Made by a program: the position numbers and the translations under genes. From JAQBYK01 sp964499425 (GTDB lineage Bacteria; Patescibacteriota; Gracilibacteria; UBA1369; LOWO2-01-FULL-3), in NCBI GenBank assembly GCA_964499425.1, contig CAZCLD010000001.1, forward strand, positions 1 through 57,828: 57,828 nucleotides of DNA, written 5' to 3'. Of the stretch, positions 24,525 to 31,509 are shown piece by piece. The notes under the pieces are model-generated. The model was not told where the DNA came from. It was given only the letters and a program-made list of their open reading frames with translations, and did no database searches. Numbering within the stretch: the first letter of the stretch is position 1; every line of letters begins with the position of its first letter.

Positions 24525-25655
24525 ATGCAGAAAGATTTATATGAAATTCTAGGTCTGAAGAAGGGGGCAACTGATAAGGAGGTAAAGGCCGCTTACAGAA
24601 AGTTGGCTCTGAAGTGGCATCCTGACAAACACAAGGGCGAAAAGGATGCTGAGAAGAAATTCAAAGAGATTAACCAAGCTTACGAAATCCTTTCCGACAA
24701 GAAAAAACGTCAGCAGTATGACACTTTTGGTTCTGCCGGTGGTCCTGGTGGTTTTGGTGGAGGTGGGGCCGGCGGGTTTGGTGGTTTTGATTTTTCTGGA
24801 TTCTCGGGTGGTGGTTCCAGTGGTTTTGCTGATATATTTGAGACCTTTTTTGGTGGGAATACTCGTTCTCGTACAAGTTCCAAAAAGACTGGTGCTATGC
24901 GGGGAAATGACATTGAGGCGAATATTAAACTGACTTTTGAGGAAGCTATTTTTGGTTGTGAAAAAGAGCTTGAGATAACAAAGCCTGATATCTGCGATAA
25001 TTGTTCCGGGAAAGGTGCTGAGCCTGGCAGCTCGATTATTTCATGTAAAGAATGTAGTGGTAGTGGCGAAGTCCGCTCTGTGAGGAATACTATACTTGGC
25101 CAAGTTACAACTTCTCGTACTTGTGATTCTTGTCATGGCGAGGGAAGGGTTCCTGAGAAAAGGTGCAATAAATGTCATGGCACAACGAGAATGCGCGGTA
25201 AAGAACGAGTAAAAGCTAAGATTCCTGCCGGCGTTGATAATGGGTCCACAATACGTTTAAGTGGAAAAGGTGAGGGTGGAGTCCGCGGAGGGCCGCCTGG
25301 TGACCTATATATTAATTTGGTCGTTGAGACTAGTAAAAGGTTTGTACGATCCGGGTCAGACATTCACAGTGAGCTAAATATTCCTCTTGTACAGGCTGTT
25401 TTGGGTGGTGAAGCGGAGATTGAGACGGTTCATGGTAAAGAAAAAATCAAGATCCCTGCGGGGACTGAAGAAGGCAAGGTTTTTAAATTGACTGGCAAGG
25501 GCTCCGCTAGGCTGGGGGGACACGGAACTGGTGACCACCTTGCCAAGGTTCACCTAAATATTCCTAAAAAACTTTCGAAAAAAGAGAAGGACCTCTATTT
25601 CGAGCTTGCTAAAGAGTCTGGGCTAGATGTTAAGAAAGGTGGACTTTTTTGGTGA
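24525..25655 (+). CDS. dnaJ: chaperone DnaJ (Hsp40)
   Basis: A 376-aa type I J-protein. The J domain (1-65) has the HPD triad at 32-34 (LKWHPDKHK), which stimulates DnaK ATPase. A long Gly/Phe region (GGFGGGGAGGFGGFDFSGF) follows, then four zinc-binding repeats (CDNCSGKG, CKECSGSG, CDSCHGEG, CNKCHGTT; the last is slightly degenerate) and the C-terminal substrate-binding beta domains (VKAKIPAGVDNGSTIRLSGK, KIKIPAGTEEGKVFKLTGKG). It is alone under CIRCE control, without adjacent dnaK or grpE, and works in cytosolic protein folding. Confidence 0.96.
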   Translation: MQKDLYEILGLKKGATDKEVKAAYRKLALKWHPDKHKGEKDAEKKFKEINQAYEILSDKKKRQQYDTFGSAGGPGGFGGGGAGGFGGFDFSGFSGGGSSGFADIFETFFGGNTRSRTSSKKTGAMRGNDIEANIKLTFEEAIFGCEKELEITKPDICDNCSGKGAEPGSSIISCKECSGSGEVRSVRNTILGQVTTSRTCDSCHGEGRVPEKRCNKCHGTTRMRGKERVKAKIPAGVDNGSTIRLSGKGEGGVRGGPPGDLYINLVVETSKRFVRSGSDIHSELNIPLVQAVLGGEAEIETVHGKEKIKIPAGTEEGKVFKLTGKGSARLGGHGTGDHLAKVHLNIPKKLSKKEKDLYFELAKESGLDVKKGGLFW

Positions 25656-25693
25656 GAGGGCATAAAATTCAGTTTAGGTAATTACTCATTTTT

Positions 25694-26269
25694 ATGAATA
25701 TTCAGCTCTCTTGGGATTTGTTTGTTGTTGTGTTTTTCGTTGTTATCGTGGCTTACAGCTTAATTATTGGTCGCGACAATACATTGAAGGTGATTTTGGG
25801 AGCTTATGTCGCGGGGCTTGCTGCTGATTCTTTAGGGAATTTGTTCGGCAAGTATTTTAGTGGATCTGAGATGTTTGTTAAGCTTTTGAATTTGGCAAAG
25901 CTAGGGACGGAAGGGGAAGCCGTTGTGTTTGTGAAGGTTTTAATCTTTGTTCTTTTGGTTATTTTATTTGCCGTGAAGGGTGCTTTCGAAGTGCGGACAG
26001 CCGATGATAGATCCGCACCTATTAGAATGGCGCTGAGTGGAATTTATGCTTTTTTGAGCGCTGGTTTGATCATCAGCATTATTTTGGTCTTCATAAGTGG
26101 GGTGTCCTTTGTAGGCGGTGGCAGTCCGGAAACTACAGGGACTGCTCTTTGGGGAATTTACAGTCAGTCAAAATTTGTGCGTTCAATTGTTGGCAATAGT
26201 TATCTTTGGTTTTCGATACCAGCTTTGTCTTTTTTGATACATAGTTTGTATTCATCAAGACAAGAATAG
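25694..26269 (+). CDS. multi-pass membrane protein of unknown function
   Basis: A 191-aa protein with about five hydrophobic segments: FVVVFFVVIVAYSLII near the N-terminus, LKVILGAYVAGLAA, VVFVKVLIFVLLVILFAVKG, IYAFLSAGLIISIILVFISG and a C-terminal SIPALSFLIHSL. The helix layout and Gly/Ala content resemble CvpA-like proteins, but no signature is certain. It is 38 bp after dnaJ and may be co-transcribed. Confidence 0.65.
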   Translation: MNIQLSWDLFVVVFFVVIVAYSLIIGRDNTLKVILGAYVAGLAADSLGNLFGKYFSGSEMFVKLLNLAKLGTEGEAVVFVKVLIFVLLVILFAVKGAFEVRTADDRSAPIRMALSGIYAFLSAGLIISIILVFISGVSFVGGGSPETTGTALWGIYSQSKFVRSIVGNSYLWFSIPALSFLIHSLYSSRQE

Positions 26270-26404
26270 TGTTGCTTTTGGAAGTTGGGATGAATAGAAT
26301 GGGGACACGTTTTTTGTGGTCACGTTTTTTGAAATAATTCTTGTGATGTTGAGTGCAAAGGTGACGTTAGCCACACAGGTTAACTCGCTTGCGCTCGTTA
26401 ACTG
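26270..26404 (+). other. intergenic region before tRNA-Lys
   Basis: Contains a direct repeat CACGTTTTTTG (near 26307 and 26321) and a GTTAAC...GTTAAC inverted pair just before the tRNA. No ORF or clear promoter is seen. Confidence 0.35.
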
Positions 26405-26480
26405 GGGTCGGTAGCTCAGTAGGTAGAGCGGCAGCCTTTTAAGCTGATGGTCGCGGGTTCGAGACCCGCCCGACCCACCA
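26405..26480 (+). tRNA. tRNA-Lys (anticodon TTT)
   Basis: Acceptor GGGTCGG pairs with CCGACCC, the D arm has AGCTCAGTAGGTAGAGC, the anticodon loop is CTTTTAA, the T arm is CGGGTTCGAGACCCG, and CCA is encoded. The base of the anticodon stem is a G-A mismatch. Its 3' half is duplicated at 27141-27181. Confidence 0.95.
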
Positions 26481-26559
26481 AAATAGCTTCTGGTAGCGGA
26501 AAGTAGCACTTTTGCGGTAGAGCCCACGACCTACAGCTGTAGGCTATTTTAAGGACTAT

Positions 26560-26753
26560 ATGGCAGACAGAAAGCGTTTACGCAAGGAATCGGAGTATTT
26601 GTTCATTACACTGCAGGGCCATAAGCCTTTTACCTATAATGGATTGAAGAGGGTGGTTGTGATTTGTTTAGCTTGCAAAAAATGTTAGGGCATAGCGATA
26701 TCAAAACTACTACCATTTATTTATCTGCTAGTGTTACTATATTGCAGAAGTAG
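26560..26753 (+). pseudogene. tyrosine recombinase/phage integrase remnant
   Basis: The first frame from ATG 26560 reads DRKRLRKESEYLFITLQGHK then PFTYNGLKRV, the pre-HxxR part of an integrase catalytic domain. It then shifts to another frame reading LFSLQKMLGHSDIKTTTIYL, the conserved C-terminal LGH...Y block carrying the nucleophilic Tyr. The intervening His-x-Leu-Arg-His segment is deleted. It is clearly non-functional and sits just inside the tRNA-Lys attachment repeat. Confidence 0.85.
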
Positions 26754-26831
26754 ATATTGAAGCATCCGTTGAGTTGATTGAGTTCTTAGTTTCATGTAGG
26801 AATAAATTGTACGGAATGGTGAGAAGTCAAA

Positions 26832-27095
26832 ATGAATAAAAATGTGAAAAATGGTGTTTTTAGAAAATGGCTAGGAACAATTAAGTATATAATTGTTGTG
26901 TCCATAATGATTCCTACATTAGTATTTGTAATCAAAGGGGTATTCAGAATTGGTCAATGTCCACACATAATAGCAGGCGGTGCTTGTGAACCAGAGTTTA
27001 CCGTATTATACGCAATACAAGGAATCATATATTTAGGGCCTCTAATCTTTTTAACGCTTGCATTACTCTCACTTATTATATGTTTGTCTAGATGA
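26832..27095 (+). CDS. small membrane protein within the tRNA-Lys element
   Basis: An 87-aa protein with two predicted helices (TIKYIIVVSIMIPTLVFVIK and AIQGIIYLGPLIFLTLALLS) and an extracytoplasmic loop holding two Cys (GQCPHIIAGGACEPEF) that could form a disulfide. The family is not recognised. It is the only intact gene between the duplicated tRNA-Lys ends, so it is probable element cargo. Confidence 0.55.
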   Translation: MNKNVKNGVFRKWLGTIKYIIVVSIMIPTLVFVIKGVFRIGQCPHIIAGGACEPEFTVLYAIQGIIYLGPLIFLTLALLSLIICLSR

Positions 27096-27140
27096 GGAAA
27101 GAGTTTTAGATACAAGAGGAAAAGCACACATTATATAACT

Positions 27141-27181
27141 AAGCTGATGGTCGCGGGTTTAAAGACCCGCCCGACCCACCA
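27141..27181 (+). repeat. partial tRNA-Lys copy (att-like direct repeat)
   Basis: Matches tRNA-Lys from AAGCTGATGGTCGCGGGTT through CCCGACCCACCA, with the T loop changed and one base inserted. It lacks the 5' half, so it is not a tRNA gene. Confidence 0.8.
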
Positions 27182-27303
27182 AGTTGAATTTGCAATGAAC
27201 AAGGAGCGTAGCGACGTAGTGAATTGGAAAGATCCTTGGTGCTGGGAGCTGTAGGCGAGCAGTGCCATGAATAAAACATGTCTATCAATTTTTCCTATAC
27301 ATT

Positions 27304-27397
27304 AGAAGGTGACAAGCAGTTAGCTTACCGGTTAGGAGCGCGAGGCCCCAGGTACCGGCTGGTCCCCGCTGGAGAAGCGGGGGAAAAGTCACCTTCT
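27304..27397. repeat. inverted repeat at the edge of the GC-rich OPT block
   Basis: Perfect 10-bp arms AGAAGGTGAC (27304-27313) and GTCACCTTCT (27388-27397). Inside is a second hairpin CCCCGCT-GGAGA-AGCGGGG (27364-27382). There is no U tract on either strand, so it is not a standard terminator; it coincides with the GC shift. Confidence 0.55.
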
Positions 27398-27404
27398 GAG
27401 GCTG

Positions 27405-29093
27405 TCAGATGAGCCCCACCATCTTCAAAACGGCCTGGAGGATACCGCCGATGCCCTCCCCGACGATGCACGAGATGGCGAGCGTGTTGAGGGTGATGTC
27501 CTTGATCTTGAGGAACCGCCGCAGGAGGTACCACATCAGAACGCCGCCGGCGAAGAAGCCGAAGTTGTAGACGATGGGCAGGATGAGCCCGAGCCCGAAA
27601 CCGATGGAGCACGGTAGGAACCGTCGGAGCGTCTGCTTGGTCTCCAGGTAGCCCCAGACCACGCCGGCGATGCCAGCGATCCACATCGACTCAACCGCGA
27701 AGGGCGGCAGCTCGATCGTGGAGTTCGGGTCGAAGAGCAGCGCCATGGTTGCCCAGATCTTGCCAATCGGCGCGGCCAGGCCATCCCCTCCCTCGAGCTC
27801 CAGCGCAAAGCTGGTACGGATCAGGTAGAACGTCAGCGCCGCGACGAACGAGCAGGCGAGCACAGTTGCCGCCTGGGTCCAGAACTGCCACGACGACTTG
27901 AGGCGATACCAGAAGCCGTACGCCATATCGTTGGTCAGGTTGCCGCCCTGCGCGCCGCTGCCCGCGATGAAGCCGGCGCCGGTCAGGCTCGCAGACGAGT
28001 TTGAAGCTCCAAGGAGAGTGTTGACGCCCATGAGGAGGATTCCCATCACCCGCGCCGGGTTGAAGTACGTTTGAGCGGCCGCCCGGGTCGCGATGACGTT
28101 GAGCACGAGGCCTCCGACCACGACCATGGCGATGATGACCATGAGCCCGAGCTCGAACTGGAAATAGAGGAAGAGAGTGGTCACGACCAGGCTGAGCACC
28201 GTGAACAAGATCAGTCCGTTCTTGGACATGATCGGGTCACTGTCGGTGCCGCCCTTGAACTGGAAGAGGGACTTCATCGCGTCGACGATGACTCGCCAGT
28301 TCACTGCCAGGGCCGTGATGCCGGATGTGACCAGGAACATGATGCCCGGCCAGATGTAGGTGTGGGGCGCGCTCGGGTTGGGAAGGTGCGGAGCCATGAT
28401 GAGAAGAGCGATTCCTGCGGTCAGGAACCCGACGCAGGTACGAAAGCCCATGAGGTAGGCTCCACCCCAGACGAACGGGGAGAAGGCGATCCCAGCACCA
28501 TACGTGGCCAAGCCTGCGATAGCGATCATGCCGTACGAGGGGAACCACCCGATGCCGTCCGCGTTGAAGAGGATGTATGTGATCGCAGCGATGCTGAAGA
28601 AAGCCAGGTAGCGCGGCTGCATGGGATCTCCCCCGCTGACCAAGGGGTCGATCATGCCTTTCACCGCCTTCGCTCCGACCCACGGAAGTCGCTGGTTCTC
28701 AGGAAGCTCCGCGTCCTTGATGATCAGGATCTGGCGCAAGAACACCACGGACACGAGTCCGATCAGGCTGGTGACGGCACCGAAGACCGTCATGTCCCAA
28801 ATCGTGTATGGCTCGCCCCCTTGGCTAGTTGCGACCATGACCTGAGCCGCGAAGAAGTTGGAGATGAAGCCCAGGCTACCGCCTGCAGACCCCATGGTTG
28901 CCACGATCGCCATCTCAGACGTCGTGATTTTGTTCGTCGACCGGAAGTACATGGCGAAGAAGATCAGCGCGGCGATTGCCGGCCCTTCCTCCATGATCCC
29001 GAACGACAGCGTCAAATAGCTGTTTACAGCGCAGAGCACTACCGCGAGGAAGTACCCCGCAATGAAGCTGCGCTTCGTAAGTCGATGCTCCAT
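27405..29093 (-). CDS. OPT-family (oligopeptide/metal-siderophore) transporter
   Basis: A 562-aa integral membrane protein with about 14 hydrophobic segments. It has the OPT-family N-terminus (LTKRSFIAGYFLAVVLCAVN, then YLTLSFGIMEEGPAIAALIF), a GSAGGSLGFISNFFAAQ segment, and the central SSASLTGAGFIAGSGAQGGN region. OPT proteins import peptides or metal chelates. ATG 29093 is preceded by a clear AGGAGA Shine-Dalgarno sequence, unusual in this window. Third positions are strongly G/C, unlike flanking genes, and long antisense ORFs appear as a by-product. It is probably horizontally acquired, or a misassembly; it is adjacent to the tRNA-Lys element. Confidence 0.85.
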   Translation of the reverse strand: MEHRLTKRSFIAGYFLAVVLCAVNSYLTLSFGIMEEGPAIAALIFFAMYFRSTNKITTSEMAIVATMGSAGGSLGFISNFFAAQVMVATSQGGEPYTIWDMTVFGAVTSLIGLVSVVFLRQILIIKDAELPENQRLPWVGAKAVKGMIDPLVSGGDPMQPRYLAFFSIAAITYILFNADGIGWFPSYGMIAIAGLATYGAGIAFSPFVWGGAYLMGFRTCVGFLTAGIALLIMAPHLPNPSAPHTYIWPGIMFLVTSGITALAVNWRVIVDAMKSLFQFKGGTDSDPIMSKNGLILFTVLSLVVTTLFLYFQFELGLMVIIAMVVVGGLVLNVIATRAAAQTYFNPARVMGILLMGVNTLLGASNSSASLTGAGFIAGSGAQGGNLTNDMAYGFWYRLKSSWQFWTQAATVLACSFVAALTFYLIRTSFALELEGGDGLAAPIGKIWATMALLFDPNSTIELPPFAVESMWIAGIAGVVWGYLETKQTLRRFLPCSIGFGLGLILPIVYNFGFFAGGVLMWYLLRRFLKIKDITLNTLAISCIVGEGIGGILQAVLKMVGLI

Positions 29094-29279
29094 GATGGAC
29101 TCTCTCCTTGAACGATCGCTAGTTCGTGTGCCCCGGGATTGGGGCGGGTTTAAGATCCCATGCCTTTCCATCGCCGAGATGCGATGCTAGAGAAGCAGGT
29201 GAGTCGCCCCATGCCCGGGTCTGAACTCTTTCCTAGGTGGTGGATTGTTTTTCCTCCTTTTTTTTGTTGGCTTTATTGC

Positions 29280-29343
29280 AGCCACCTAAGGGATCGAGAG
29301 AAATGATCGCGAAGGATCACTTTTCGCGACCCCTTAGGTGGCT
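29280..29343. repeat. 64-bp two-tier palindrome
   Basis: Outer perfect 13-bp arms AGCCACCTAAGGG and CCCTTAGGTGGCT (29280-29292, 29331-29343) enclose inner 7-bp arms TCGCGAA and TTCGCGA (29307-29313, 29323-29329). It could be a REP/MITE-like element or an RNA hairpin; it lies just outside the GC-rich block. Confidence 0.7.
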
Positions 29344-29558
29344 TATATTGAAAGTAACTTTTTGATAAATATGCGCAAACAGGAATACTTCCTGTTGCAC
29401 ACGCTAACTGCTTGTCAATGAACGTTCTCTTTGGGATAGGCGCGATCGCTGAAAAAACTTTCAGAATCTTTGCCATATCAACAAAGGAGAGGATGGTATC
29501 AACTGACGAAGGTATGGGCAAGATTTTTATTGAATTGTGGCTAGACGGATTCGGGTAC

Positions 29559-29587
29559 TTGACTGATCCTGGCGCCTGTGCCATAAT
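29559..29587 (+). promoter_or_regulatory. promoter of the FGase-like gene
   Basis: TTGACT (29559-29564), 17-bp spacer, CATAAT (29582-29587). The expected start is near 29594, 22 nt before ATG 29616. Confidence 0.65.
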
Positions 29588-29615
29588 TTACTCTCAGTAA
29601 TACTAACTCATTCTC

Positions 29616-31043
29616 ATGTCAGATATTGAGCCAGGGGGAGACGATTTGGAAGCAAGGAGTGAGCCTACAATGGCCGCTGAGCCAGACACCTTGGAAGGTC
29701 AGGTTGATCGTGGGCACTATTCAGATTTGTATTATGGAGACCCTTCTATAAATGGTCACGTTGATGCGCCACATGCACAAGCAATTACCAAACCAGAGAT
29801 TGGACAATTGGTTTACACGGGCAGATTTCAAATCTCTCGTGGAAGAACAGCAGCTCCGGCGAGGAACACTATTTATGCGAATGCCAAATTGCGAAGAATG
29901 ATTTTATCGACTCCCAATTGGCAGGATACTCCTAGGTCTGGAACAGTTGAAATTAGAGGCACACAATACACGGTAAAACCTGCTCGTAGAGCCCCTGGCG
30001 AGGATAAACATAAGCCGCTAATTGTAAGAGAGAGCGACAAGGACAGGATTGTACAATTCATCAAGGATAAGGCACCTAGTGATGCCCGTACGGGAAATAT
30101 TGCACATGGATATGTGCAGAGAAATGGAACAGCTGTTGTCACAAAAGTAAATCGACATATTTGCGACATTAATCGGGATACGACTCATAAACCTGCTCTT
30201 GGACACCTTGATCCAAGCGCACAAAATGATGGCGTAAGGGAATATCGCGCAATGAAAGCCAATGCACTTGCACACACCAATACTGCTGACGAGGCCGGGG
30301 AGGCATCGACTCCATATCTTCATATAGCTTTGCACGGCAAGAAAAACAGAAAAGATGGTCATCGTCGAGATTGTGATATTGAGATTGGAACGGTGAATGG
30401 TCAGTCGTGTGACATAGAAACCAGAGACTGGTTTGCAAAAAGATTGCGCGAAGAGCTTGCCAGCAGGGGTATAAAAATTGACGGCCGCGCAGTTGACATT
30501 AAAAAAGATGTCCGTTTGAGTGGTGATGCCACTAAGGTTATGGGGCCTAGAGTACACGGCCCAAACTACAAGACTATACAGTTAGAAATCTGTAGAGACC
30601 TGAGATTTAATCATACAGAAGAATTGGCAGATATAATGCGTGTCCTGTTGGAGGATTTTACTAGGACATTTGCCGGTAAAGAAGATCAAGCTGATGCTGT
30701 TGCCGGAGGAACATCGGATACAGCTGCTGATGTTGGAGAGACTATAGAGCCGACGGATGTTGCAGAAGTACCTTCTTATAATCTTAAAGTCAGATACGCG
30801 TCCAAAGAGATGGTTCGCAAAGGCGCAATCGGAATTTCTCCTCAATTAGCCAGCAGAATTGGCACCGGAGATGGAGGTTTTGTGTCTATATTTTCCGGTG
30901 ATGGCCGAGCTGTAGAGTTGATAGGTGTTGTGGTAAAAAATGGCTTAGATGATGATTCTATAATGATGAGCAAACGACTAAGAGAAACCTTTGGCACCGA
31001 GCCTGGCGCTTCGATTGAGTTGAGCATCTATGACTACGACTAG
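29616..31043 (+). CDS. N-formylglutamate amidohydrolase-like protein with C-terminal CDC48-N-like barrel
   Basis: A 475-aa protein. The central region (about 155-345) follows the FGase/HutG layout: VNRHICDINRD (179-188, cf. SRFVVDLNRP), LHIALHGKKNRKDGH (His240 in the metal region, cf. LLWDAHSIRSH), DIEIGTVNGQSCD (254-266, cf. NLGTFNGASCD) and KTIQLEICRDLR (cf. VQLELAQ). The first 150 residues are unassigned and the N-terminal HAG motif is not evident. Residues 389-475 resemble the double-psi barrel of CDC48/VAT N-domains (GAIGISPQLASRIGTGDGG ... SKRLRETFGTEPGASIEL). No hut genes are nearby. It converges on the giant-protein operon with a 7-bp gap. The true substrate is unknown; amide or peptide hydrolysis is inferred. 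Confidence 0.65.
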   Translation: MSDIEPGGDDLEARSEPTMAAEPDTLEGQVDRGHYSDLYYGDPSINGHVDAPHAQAITKPEIGQLVYTGRFQISRGRTAAPARNTIYANAKLRRMILSTPNWQDTPRSGTVEIRGTQYTVKPARRAPGEDKHKPLIVRESDKDRIVQFIKDKAPSDARTGNIAHGYVQRNGTAVVTKVNRHICDINRDTTHKPALGHLDPSAQNDGVREYRAMKANALAHTNTADEAGEASTPYLHIALHGKKNRKDGHRRDCDIEIGTVNGQSCDIETRDWFAKRLREELASRGIKIDGRAVDIKKDVRLSGDATKVMGPRVHGPNYKTIQLEICRDLRFNHTEELADIMRVLLEDFTRTFAGKEDQADAVAGGTSDTAADVGETIEPTDVAEVPSYNLKVRYASKEMVRKGAIGISPQLASRIGTGDGGFVSIFSGDGRAVELIGVVVKNGLDDDSIMMSKRLRETFGTEPGASIELSIYDYD

Positions 31044-31050
31044 GCTTTCT

Positions 31051-31482
31051 TTAGCAAGAAGCGTAGGGATCTATAACCGCATCATCCCTTCCTGCGGCAT
31101 CTACAGCACCCCGTACACTTTCCGCCTGCTGAGCTGCTAACTGCCTAATACCTATTATTTCTTCATCGGGTAGCAAGGTTTGTGGCACCGTAATTTTGAT
31201 TATTGAAAAAGTCAGACTACTCTCGTGATCGACCTCAACGACACAACCTCTCCGCCTTAACTCTTCTAATGCTGCTAGCATTTCTGGCGAGTTTGGTCTC
31301 TGCGTTGAAATCGCATATACCACGCTTTCTCCCTCAATTCTTACAGCCGGCGGATTAACAGGCTCCATTGGAATACCTACCTCCTCGAGCAGACCTAGGT
31401 GTTGAGGGGCCTGAGGGGCTGGTTGCGCAGGTTCGGGATGCTCATTTGTGGGAGGACCCCCTTGGACTGTTTCTGTACTCAT
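31051..31482 (-). CDS. 143-aa hypothetical protein at the end of the giant-protein operon
   Basis: Starts MSTETVQGGPP; about the first 45 residues are Pro/Ala/Glu-rich and probably disordered (EPAQPAPQAPQ). An alpha/beta segment follows (residues 50-105: MLAALEELRRRGCVVEVDHE), then a helix and the tail AVIDPYASC with a terminal Cys. Its first six residues echo those of the 2084-aa protein (MSTEVLQ). It lies 27 bp after the giant gene on the same strand, and its stop is 7 bp from the stop of the convergent FGase-like gene. No known family. It could be a partner or substrate of the large enzyme, which is inference only. Confidence 0.6.
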   Translation of the reverse strand: MSTETVQGGPPTNEHPEPAQPAPQAPQHLGLLEEVGIPMEPVNPPAVRIEGESVVYAISTQRPNSPEMLAALEELRRRGCVVEVDHESSLTFSIIKITVPQTLLPDEEIIGIRQLAAQQAESVRGAVDAAGRDDAVIDPYASC

Positions 31483-31509
31483 GATATTTAGGTTAAATTA
31501 TTTATAGTT

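Larger units (their letters stand above)
26441..27181. mobile_element. degraded tRNA-Lys-anchored integrated element
   Basis: About 40 bp of the tRNA-Lys 3' half (26441-26480) recur at 27141-27181 with a single small indel/substitution cluster in the T loop, as expected for attL/attR of a tyrosine-integrase element. Between them lie a broken integrase (26560..26753) and an 87-aa membrane protein gene. The element is about 700 bp, so most of it has been lost. Confidence 0.65.
27096..27404 (+). other. intergenic: tRNA-Lys 3' repeat and entry into second GC-rich block
   Basis: Holds the tRNA-Lys 3' half copy (27141-27181), about 120 bp of host-like sequence, then the inverted repeat 27304..27397. 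Base composition switches to GC-rich near 27320. No ORF of note. Confidence 0.5.
29094..29615 (+). other. 522-bp intergenic region: end of GC-rich block, palindrome, promoter
   Basis: The first about 140 bp are GC-rich (upstream region of the OPT gene) and the composition drops at about 29240. It then holds a two-tier palindrome (29280-29343) and the promoter of the FGase-like gene. A 60-codon plus-strand frame (29418-29600, starting MNVLFGIGAIAEKTF) runs through the promoter and has no support as a gene. Confidence 0.5.

Noticed and set aside
27137..27181. Second tRNA-Lys gene
   Set aside because: Only the 3' half is present and the T loop is altered, so no cloverleaf can form.
28071..29111. 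A 346-codon plus-strand ORF, His/Asp/Glu-rich
   Set aside because: It is the exact antisense of the OPT transporter and arises from the GC-rich codon bias; its composition (DHDHGDDDHEPELELE) is not protein-like and it has no start signal.
29273..29584. 103-codon minus-strand ORF and overlapping 60-codon plus-strand ORF (29418-29600) before the FGase-like gene
   Set aside because: The first runs through the palindrome, the second through the FGase promoter; neither has a ribosome site, domain or codon pattern.
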